Source: Ceratorhiza oryzae-sativae (lineage: Eukaryota; Basidiomycota; Agaricomycetes; Cantharellales; Ceratobasidiaceae). Taken from it: a stretch of DNA of 64,000 nt. The DNA is taken from positions 1 through 64,000 of the forward strand of contig JARWMV010000236.1 of NCBI GenBank assembly GCA_030998015.1, given 5' to 3'. The number at the start of each line of letters is the position of its first letter. Positions within the stretch are counted from its first letter, which is position 1. This document shows positions 56,561 to 64,000 of the stretch, piece by piece. A program made the translations under genes and the position numbers. The notes beneath the pieces are model-generated. The model ran no database searches and was not told where the DNA came from. It saw only the letters and a list, made by a program, of their open reading frames with translations.

Positions 56561-57804
56561 CATTTCGAAATTCAAATCCATAATTACATATTTCCATTCA
56601 TTGTCCTATGCTGCTCAACACCTCACTGCACTTCAAGTCCTCTACCACATTGCTAGAGGTCTAGCTGAGGTAGCGGTAACCTGCTTCACAACACATTACT
56701 ATGTGTCGCTTTCCACCTTGCTTTGCTTGCCACTAATCCAAGAGTTGATCTCTTCAGGGGTACTTGATCTGAAACCAGTGAGCATACCTCATAGTCGCAT
56801 ATTGGAGTGTCATTTAATGCACCAGCACCCAGGACTCCCTTATATACTGGATGCTTGACCACACTGAAGTCCAGAGATTTGAGGAGGAGCTCAAACAGTT
56901 GGTTGCTGTGCTTGAGCCTTTTGCATGAGCTATAAAGTGTCTGGAATCCAGCCATTCGATGCTCTCTGATGTCTATCTATTTTGGTTGGCCATACTGTCT
57001 CGATTTCAAGACATTTTCAAGACCAACAATCAGATCTCGGGTCCACGTCTACCTAATGTGCTCATAGGCAAGATAATGAGCATACTGAATGGCAGGCATG
57101 CAGAAATGTTTCAGGGCCAAAACGGCTTGGTTTACCTTGCTGCATTCTTCCTTGACATCCATAAGTTTATTGTTATCTTGCTATAGTTTTGGTACTGATT
57201 TTTATTTCACAATCCAGGCTACTGGGGGTTGGATGTATTCCTGTGTCACCCAGCATGCATCCACACTGAGAGTTGGAGTGGCCCACATATCCCAATTACA
57301 GGTGCCGATCTACTTCCTGACCAAGATCTGCAACGCTTGCTCCCTGCCTATATATTAACTGGCCATGTTTTAATCAACATACTTGGGTGCATATACAACA
57401 AAGACCCTAATGCACCTCTCTTTGTGTGCTATGCAAGTTGGGCTGAGGTTGAAACCACCTTTTGTAACCAATTAATACTCTATACCCATGGACTGAGTCC
57501 ATTCCACCTGATACCAAAGCCAACATTCGAGCACACATACTGGGACTCCCTTTGCACTGTCCCCTCAGCAGATCTTCTTGTGCATTTAGGCTTGCTCCTC
57601 ACCTGCGTTGTTCCAAATTCAATGGTGGAAGAGCAATCAATGTCAACAATTACAAAACTTAACTCTCCCAAGCAAGCTGCACAGAAGGTTTCAACATTAA
57701 TTGATATGACAACAATCCAACAGCACTATAAGTGCAAAGAAAATTGCAATTTTGAGGTATGTATACTTCAATTAGCTGTGGGTGCAAATTTGATTCAATT
57801 GTAA
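56561..57804 (+). pseudogene. hAT-1 transposase, C-terminal part with dimerisation domain, broken
   Basis: Continues the transposase. HIARGLAEVAVTCFTTHYY is the conserved lead-in, then fragments in several frames, and a 191-codon frame (57229-57804) carrying the hATC dimerisation domain: HTYWDSLCTVPSADLLVHLGL, PNSMVEEQSMSTITKLNSPKQ, TTIQQHYKCKE. These are the classic C-terminal hAT signatures. Stops and frame changes before it make the gene non-functional, although some breaks may be introns. Confidence 0.75.
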
Positions 57805-58921
57805 TACAGATTTCCTGTCTCTTGTGCCCAGCAGTTTGTTTTGCAGAGCTTCCCCAGCCCACTGAAATGGCCCAAAGCAAGGAAATGGTGACAGAGGGCC
57901 AAATTCTAGCCAGCTCTGAGGTGTATATGTGTGATGTACTTGCTCTGGGGGTGTGCACATGCGAGAGTGATAGTTCACTAGCCCAGGAAGGCAGTGCGTG
58001 ACATTTCGAAGTTGAAGCCACAGATGGGATATTCCTTGCATCTAATGTGCTTGTTGATATGCTCTCCAACCACATTTCTAGTCCTACTAAGCGCAGTAAT
58101 ATCCCTGAACCATCAGTCCCTGAAATCACCCCTCCACAAAAGCATCAGAAAATCGATCTCTCAACACTATCTTACTGATCACAAAATAAGGCTGACTGCC
58201 CTCCTGACTACCCCTCCTCCTTTTCCTTTTTCTTCTCCTCTCCCCTCTTTTCTCTTCTCATTTTTCGGCCAGTTCAATCTCACACTCATGTGATTCTTTA
58301 AAGATTTATCAAACAAATTACTGGTCATGGGTTATCATCATTGAAAACAGTTTCAAACTGTTTTTATGTGTTTTTCACAATGTGAGTTTTCAGTTTGAAA
58401 CATGAAAACCATTTGTCACAGAGCCCTACAAGGAGCAAGTTGTTGTGTGATCTTGGCACTTACTGCAGGATCATGTGACCTCAGTGCTTATGGTGGTTAC
58501 CCTGAACTTGCTCCAGCATTTCTCTCCATTGTTACTTGGAGCAAGGAGCAAGTTGTCACGTGATCTTGGCACTTACCACAGGATCATGTGACCTCAGTGC
58601 TTAAACCTTGGACCTCATGTGGCTCTATAAGATTTGGAGCTGCACAAACTTAAGATAAACAATTACCTAAACCATAGTACTGTATATAACCTGCACCTAC
58701 TGCAGATTGTGCTTAGATAATACATCCACAGCCACTGCAGCCACAGGCGTATATAAGAAGGATAAAGCAAGAATGGACACCTCAGCTTGCTTTATCTTGT
58801 CAACCACCATAGACCATAGCAAACACTGTAACTAGAACACTCAATACATACCACATAGCACCAAACTGTCAACACAGCCACTACTTAAGTGCTTTGCAAG
58901 GAAGCATCCAGAGGGTCACAA

Positions 58922-60436
58922 CACTGTGACAGGTTGTGTAGGCTGATTTGCACTTAGAGTGAATAGTAAGAATTGTTCAAAATAAATGCTAGATTACTCC
59001 TACAAATTTTTGTAGTGCAGATTGAAGCTGATAACAACCTTCTTAAGAGACAACACTTTTGTGTGTCCCATTTGATTTGATGCTGACAAAGCAAAAATGC
59101 ATGCATCCCTGAACTCTCGAGCAGAACAGAACATTGTATTATAGGAATATTAACATAAACTAATAACAAGTATTTCCTCCATTCACATCAATCAGTTCTT
59201 GCACCCAACACTCCATAGAATCATAGAATTTATCAATGTAAGGCTGAGGAATACAAACACACTCCTCCTGGAGAAATTCCCACAGCTCATTTGCATTCCA
59301 CAGCAAATTCAGGCATATGTGAACCAACAGTCCAAGCAATCCCATACATTCTCAATTGGGTTCATATCAGGGCTGCTGGCTGGCCAGGGAAGGATCATGA
59401 GGTGGCAGTTGGCAATCCAATCACATGTTTGGATTGCTGTGTGCTTTGGATCATTGTTGTGCTGGAAGATAACATGGCAAGGTGGGATCAAGTGGTCACA
59501 CAGGGTCCCCATGAGCTTGTTGCCCAGGATTTGGTGTATTGCACAGCTGAGAAACACCTGTCAATAGAATACAGTCAGCCCCACCCTGTCAGACATAATA
59601 ATGCACCCCCAAACCATGGCGCTCCCACCACTGTGTTTCACCATTTTTCAAGTGTAGCATGGATCAATAGCAAGCCCTGGACATCCCCAGACATGAAGGG
59701 GGCCATCACTACCAAAAATGTCAAACTGTCCAGGTTGCATTGGTCTCAAACCCAATCACAACAAGCCTTGAGGTGCTGCTTGGTAAGCAAGGGGGCATGG
59801 TGACAGGTGTAGTTATAGATGCCAAGCTCCTAAAGACCACACCAAACAGTTGTCATCAATACATGGGGGAAATAGTTGCAGCAGAGCTTGGCTGCCATGG
59901 CCAATTGGTTTCAAGACAGCAAAAGGGCAGCAAATTTCACATCAGTGAGGTGTAACTTGTGGGGGCAGCCAGAGCAAGCACTAATAGAGTACTAGCTATG
60001 TGTCTTCTAGGAGTTTGAGCATGTGCAGTAGACAGTAGAGCAAGGAACACCAGGTTTGGTGGCAATGAGGCAAATAGTCAAGCCTGTCTTACACAAATCT
60101 TGGCAGAACATTGAGGGTGATGAGAAGGCATGTCTGAAGGAGTTTGGGTAGAGTATAACCATCTAATTGACCTTTATATGCATGGTTGAGGTTGCAGAAA
60201 ATAGGAGAGCAGAAAATATATGCACACCCACATATCAAATGGGACAATATCAATGCTGATTCCCCCTATTTCTTCTCAAAATCATCTTCTATGAGCAGGA
60301 AAAATGGTGATGCAAGAGGCATCAGGTATACACATAACTTTTATTATTCTATGTCACTGTAAATCTGCCTTCACAGCCTGTTGTAGCAGCTTAAAGTTGA
60401 AATGGTCATGTGTCCTGTTTGATTTGTCACCCAGTG
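58922..60436 (-). mobile_element. Tc1/mariner-like element (decayed)
   Basis: A relic of about 1.5 kb. The right end reads CCCAGTG followed by TA (complement CACTGGGTGACA), and the left starts CACTGTGACA, overlapping the last CA of the Gypsy-2 LTR; these ends are similar but not identical, and TA is not present on the left. The size and the encoded transposase fit Tc1/mariner. It begins exactly where the target duplication of Gypsy-2 copy 2 should be. Confidence 0.65.
59160..60000 (-). pseudogene. Tc1-like transposase, broken
   Basis: On the - strand: GSDGPLHVWG, VKHSGGSAMVWGC, then HNNDPKHTAIQ with the second catalytic Asp and SPDMNPIENVWDCL with the Glu of the DD34E triad, and a C-terminal segment (FYDSMECWVQELIDVNGGN) ending at 59160. 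Stops interrupt it (for example between GLTVFY and QVFLSC). The first Asp region is blurred. The N-terminal DNA-binding part, expected at 60000-60250, is too decayed to read. Confidence 0.8.
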
Positions 60437-62054
60437 TATGTAGTATGCACAGATGATCCCTGTGGTTGACAAAATACAGCAAGCTGGGGTCCACAGGATT
60501 GCTTTTGATGAGTTATATACCCTCAACAGTATGATTCAGACAGTTCTGTAGTCTGCATTATGTTGTGGGTCATGTGTGGTGTAAACAAGTATTAAGTAAG
60601 TTGCTCTTATGGTTGTTGTGGCTTCAAATCTTATAGAGCTGTGCAAGGTACAAGGGTCATGTGATTTAAGTGCCTAGGTCATGTGACAACTTGCTCCTTG
60701 CTCCAAGTTACAATGGAGAGAATTGCAGGAGTGAGTTGGATAACCACAGCAAGCGCCAAGATAAGTGCCCAGGTCATGTGACAACTCACTCCTTGCTCAA
60801 GTTACAACAGAGAGAATTGTAGAAGCAAGTTAGATAACTGCTGTAAGTGACAGGGTCACATGACCTTGTTCATAGCTTGTTCAACTTTGGAGAAAATGCT
60901 ATACACTATAAATTAATTCCCTTGTGACATTATGGCCATCTGTGCAGGTCATAACAAGGGGTGTGAGCAGACAGATCCACCAAGGCTGCACAGCATCAGG
61001 CATGATGTTCAAACATGCTGCTATTTGACTAAGCTTATGCTCAAAGATATTGATTGCACTTGAGCAGTTCTGCACATAGACATTGGATGTTCTGTCACTT
61101 CCACATGTTTGCTAACCCTCTTAAAATACTCAGTACCAGAAGAACACCAAATACCCCCCTTGCAATGAACAATTCCTGCTTGAAGACCATGCTGCAATTC
61201 AAGGCTTGCTTATGGTTCTTTGTGTAAGTGTTTCAATCTCTTACATGCACTATTACTTGCTAACAAATTGTAGCCACTACAAGTGGTGACCAAAGCATTG
61301 TTGAAGGCCTCTGTCCCCCTCCTTGCCAATTTTATCATGCTGTATCAAGTCCTCAACAAGGAGTATGGATAGATCAGCAATGACAAGTCACTCCCCCTCT
61401 ACCTACACCATGCCACCAATTGTGTACAACAGGTTTTGAACAAGTATTATCAGAAAACTGACAAGTCATTGCTCTACCAACTTGCAATTTGTGAGTTGCT
61501 GATGAATTCATGTATATATTGAATGCTGACTCTTGCTAAACATTGTTCCACCTGTCACCACATGTGCTGAACATGAAGGTGGCAAAATGGGAGCAGGAGT
61601 GGATTGAGACTGCCATTGCGCTGGCCAAGGAAATTTGGAACTTACACTATAAGTCCAGTCAGCATCTGGGAAGTGTGCTGACCCAGTAAACCTTGAGTGG
61701 ATGCTCCTTTCTTGGTTTCAAGGTAAGTGTAATCTCTTGTGAGGTAGTTTGAGAATGACAAATATTTTGGCAGTCTTACATGAACTGTGTTTTGTCAACA
61801 GTCAATGACACAGCTAACTTGTTGGACTTCCCAATCAACACCTTTGTATATGGTAAGTACTAGACTAACTAAGTGTAACACTCTTCCAACACACTCCATC
61901 TCAGCCACCTGTGTCTTTAACACAGTTACCATCAATTCTGTACCAACTGATGTACCTGTTGACCTACTAGTGTGGTGGTATGGGCAGTGTGCAGTTGGAA
62001 ACAAATCAAATGGCCTGATGCAGTTGACCCTCAATGTGCTGTCTGTTCTAGGTA
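60437..62054 (+). pseudogene. hAT transposon 2 transposase relic, main part
   Basis: Degraded + strand coding. Clear parts are LLANFIMLYQVLNKEYG, LPLYLHHATNCVQQVLNKYY and QKTDKSLLYQLAICELL, then a stretch like WEQEWIETAIALAKE (61590-61630) and VDLLVWWYGQCAVGNKSNGL, which is the start of the hATC domain. Two GTAAGT donor sites (61723, 61853) and an acceptor at 61801 suggest introns. It is interrupted at 62054 by a pogo element and resumes at 63842. An LTR fragment occupies 60561-60956. The first 120 bp are assigned by continuity only. Confidence 0.6.
60561..60956 (-). repeat. Truncated Gypsy-2-related LTR, reversed
   Basis: On the - strand it starts TGTTATGACC at 60956 and follows the subfamily of the solo LTR at 23911 (shared TATAGCATTTTC, GGTCACATGACC, TTGGAGCAAGGAGCAAG), but it stops near the sequence CATGTGACCC, lacking the TATA box and 3' third. 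No target duplication is visible, in line with truncation. Confidence 0.75.
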
Positions 62055-63839
62055 CAGTAGACTTCTGCTTGATGCTTGTTGATGGGCCCCAAGTGAGCCT
62101 TGGCTTCACAACGGACCCTAAGAGATTCTAGGTCTGTCAGCGCTTTGTCAGCATTTTTGCTTTTCGCTTTTTTAATGTATTTAATGAGAATATAACAAGG
62201 TAAACATTCCAGATGCTACAGATGAGCACAGCTTGTATTTAGGGGCACATAAGAAGAGTCTTGAGGAGAGAAACCAATAAAGGAATGAACATATAACACA
62301 AAATTCTTAAGCTTTGGGACAAATGCCAGTATGGCACCAGCAGTTCTCAATGGTCTTTGGGTCTAACTTGTCCCAAGCCTGCTGCACTAGGTGCATACCT
62401 CTGAGTTGATCAACATGGTACAGGTCCTGAGCACCCTGTGCATCAAGTTCAAGTGTTTTTAGGCCCTGCAGGTGCTGGTAGTTTGCTTTGAACATTCAAA
62501 TAATCCCTGCATCCATTGGCTGGAGCCAGGATGTAAGGTTTGGGGGCAAATGAGCCACTTCAATGTGCAAGTACAACACCCCATTGAGGTTGTGTGAGCT
62601 AGTGTTGTCACAGAGTAACAAGACATGTCAGTCTTGCTGCTGCATCTCAGTATTGAGAATAGAAACATACCTAGATATGTGATTAATTAGATTGATTTTC
62701 ATCTTTGCTTTTGTACACATGAATGTACTTACTCTTGCCAAATTGTTGAAGTCATCCAGGCCTTGGTGTTATACCAGTAATAGAACCCATAGTCCTCAGG
62801 GCCACTGTGTTTGAAGCATCACAGACACTTAGCATGGCTGATAAACATCGGCTTGAGTTTTTCACCTGTCTGGCTTGTACCAACAACATATGTAAGCCAA
62901 GTTTTGTCAACCTTTAGCCCAGATAAAGCATGTGAGGCTAGCCCACCAGTGAGACTGTTCTGATACAGAAGCGCTGTCTCATCAACATTGATGCGATGGG
63001 TGGGAGGATAGCAGGCAAGGAGCTGGCAGAGGGTTTGTTGATGACTGTCAATTGTGTGAACCAGGGCAGATGCTGCCTCACCATGAAAGACATAGTGCTT
63101 TAAGCTGTATCTCTGCTTAAATCGAGTAAGCCACCCATCAGAAAAGTTAATCATCTGGTCGGGAGGGATGCCAAGCTCCTTAGCAATCTGCTTGGCCTTC
63201 AATTGAATTAGCATCCCATTCAACTGTAGATTCCGCCCCTTGGCATCCATAATCCAATTGCATAGTTGCTCCTCTACCTCTGGGTGAGCAACAGAGGACT
63301 TTCAGCAAGCATCTGCATTGGATGTGTTGTCAGTGATGTGCCAATGAATCAATTTCTCATTCCAAGTGTATTGATGAATTGTTTGCTCACAGATTGTAGT
63401 AAAACCCTTGCAGCAGAGCAAGGGTAAGAGCTGATCCATGGACATTTTACCATGATGTTGCTTGTAAAGCTCAACAACCTCAAGCTTTTGGCCATATGTG
63501 AGTTGATCTTGGCTGCCAGACATGGTCTACATCAAGAATGTGAGCATATAGGTTGTCAGACAGGGTTGTATGTGTTAAGAACTTACAATTTGAGAGGGGG
63601 GGGGAATTGCAAAAAAGAGTGTGTTGAAGGAGAGTTTGTATTTAGTTCAATAAAATAAAATCTAATCCATTTTATAAGTACATCTGGAGTGCAAAACAAA
63701 AACAATGCAGCTTGTGCAGTATCCAGTGCTTACTGTGCCCATGCACAGGATGACATACACTCCAGTTATGTGCTGGTCCAAGAAACTTCATCAATTGAAG
63801 CAAGCATGTAGTGAGAGAGCAGTAACTGGAAGTCTACTG
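62055..63839 (-). mobile_element. Pogo/Tigger-type element (decayed) inside hAT-2
   Basis: Inverted ends CAGTAGACTTC (62055-62065) and GAAGTCTACTG (63829-63839), each flanked by TA (62053-62054, 63840-63841), the target site of pogo elements. Length 1,785 bp. The encoded transposase is on the - strand. Bases 63540-63828 contain the 5' leader with a G-run (about 63595-63603); I see no other gene there. Confidence 0.85.
62307..63523 (-). pseudogene. Pogo/Tigger transposase (CENP-B-like HTH plus DDE), broken
   Basis: Starts MSGSQDQLTYGQKLEVVEL (CENP-B N-terminal HTH) at 63523. After a stop near 63302 a second HTH domain follows (KAKQIAKELGIPPDQMINFSDGWLTRFKQRY). The DDE domain has its first Asp in RINVDETALLYQ, the second in LLCDNTSSHN and the usual LPPNLTSWLQPMDAGII, then FKANYQHLQ. 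The order fits pogo/Tigger transposases. Stops and frame changes, for example near 62820, 62700 and 62500, make it non-functional. Confidence 0.85.
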
Positions 63840-63841
63840 TA

Positions 63842-64000
63842 TTTGCATATGAATTTATTTATGCTCAAAACTGACTCCTTGTATCAGCATATAGCACAGA
63901 TGTAGAACATGCATTCACATTCAATGGCTTGATTGTGAGCAAGCAATGCCATAACCTTGCAACACACACAATCCATGCAACTGCAACCTTGGGATTCTAC
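63842..64000 (+). pseudogene. hAT-2 transposase, end of hATC domain
   Basis: After the pogo element the hATC domain continues with YSTDVEHAFTFNGLIVSKQC, the counterpart of the usual S-x-DVERAFS-GR motif. The sequence runs off the window. The 47 bases directly after the pogo end do not fit and may be an intron remnant or decay. Confidence 0.6.

Larger units (their letters stand above)
53426..58428 (+). mobile_element. hAT DNA transposon 1 (decayed)
   Basis: Perfect 19-bp terminal inverted repeats (TAGGGCTCTGTGACAAATG) and 8-bp target duplications TGAGGAGC (53418-53425) and CAAGGAGC (58429-58436), which differ only at one ancestral CpG decayed to TG on one side and CA on the other. TAGGG ends and an 8-bp duplication define the hAT superfamily. 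Subterminal regions carry repeated TTTGAAAC/GTTTCAAA-type motifs. It is interrupted by a Gypsy-1 solo LTR; without it the element is about 3.7 kb. Bases 57805-58370 hold no gene that I can see. Confidence 0.9.
29387..58923 (+). mobile_element. Gypsy-2 copy 2, full-length chromovirus with Rep and antisense gene (nested)
   Basis: An LTR element whose own sequence is 29387-31220, 45653-53425 and 58429-58923, about 10.1 kb, interrupted by Gypsy-1 copy 2 and a hAT element. Order: LTR, gag, protease, RT, RNase H, integrase, chromodomain, accessory + strand ORF, accessory - strand gene, Rep, tRNA-like hairpin, polypurine tract, LTR. The left flank ends GATAT, but this 5-mer is not repeated at 58924. 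Either the right flank was altered or the element is a recombinant. Confidence 0.9.
53243..58923 (+). repeat. Gypsy-2 copy 2 3' LTR, split by a hAT element
   Basis: The LTR parts are 53243-53425 and 58429-58923 and match the 5' LTR, ending GGGTCACAACA at 58923. The interruption is the hAT element 53426-58428. The second part carries two internal repeat units and the TATATAAG box near 58750. Confidence 0.88.

Noticed and set aside
63595..63604. G-run as a polypurine tract
   Set aside because: It lies in the leader of a pogo element with no LTR nearby; simple homopolymer expansion is more likely.

Overview
The window is a nest of transposable elements from a filamentous fungus, most likely a basidiomycete (Agaricomycetes). 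I see no host gene that I can support. The evidence for a fungus is chromodomain-bearing Ty3/gypsy elements, 46-50 nt GT-AG introns, hAT, Tc1 and pogo relics, and strong loss of CpG to TpG/CpA that points to cytosine methylation. Working names used here: Gypsy-1, a giant chromovirus of about 14.4 kb with 1.3 kb LTRs; Gypsy-2, a chromovirus of about 10.1 kb once its inserts are removed; Gypsy-3, a third gypsy family with a ~365 bp LTR.

Layout. The base layer is Gypsy-3 copy A (1-585, 24670-26107). Gypsy-1 copy 1 is inserted in it on the + strand (586-24664, TSD AATGC). That copy was itself hit by two solo LTRs (3690-4064 and 8857-9378), by Gypsy-2 copy 1 (10780-18743, TSD ACCAT) and by a Gypsy-2-related solo LTR (23911-24563, TSD TTCTT). 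Gypsy-3 copy B follows (26108-29386). It is interrupted in its reverse transcriptase by Gypsy-2 copy 2 (29387-58923). Gypsy-2 copy 2 carries a young Gypsy-1 copy 2 on the - strand (31221-45652, TSD ACTGG), and in its 3' LTR a hAT element (53426-58428, 8-bp TSD). The hAT was then hit by a Gypsy-1 solo LTR (55250-56560, TSD CATTT). The right end holds a Tc1-like element (58922-60436), an LTR fragment, and a second hAT relic split by a pogo/Tigger element (62055-63839).

Two things stand out. First, Gypsy-2 carries between pol and its 3' LTR a gene for a CRESS-DNA-type replication initiator (HUH endonuclease plus superfamily 3 helicase, geminivirus-like). It is present in both copies, so it travels with the retrotransposon. 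In the longer copy it is preceded by an intact intron-containing gene on the opposite strand and followed by a conserved tRNA-like hairpin. Second, Gypsy-1 carries three accessory genes after its chromodomain integrase: a small membrane protein, a three-exon acidic/proline-rich protein, and a third protein. The third has diverged to roughly 40% identity between two copies whose flanks are nearly identical, yet it keeps an identical SUMO-interaction-like C-terminal tail.

Almost every gene is broken by stops, many of them TGA where the other copy or a CpG origin predicts CGA, and by small indels. Gypsy-1 copy 2 is the youngest insertion (its LTRs differ at only a handful of positions and keep many CpGs), but it too carries frameshifts. 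All coordinates and alignments were made by eye; family names rest on motifs, not on database searches.
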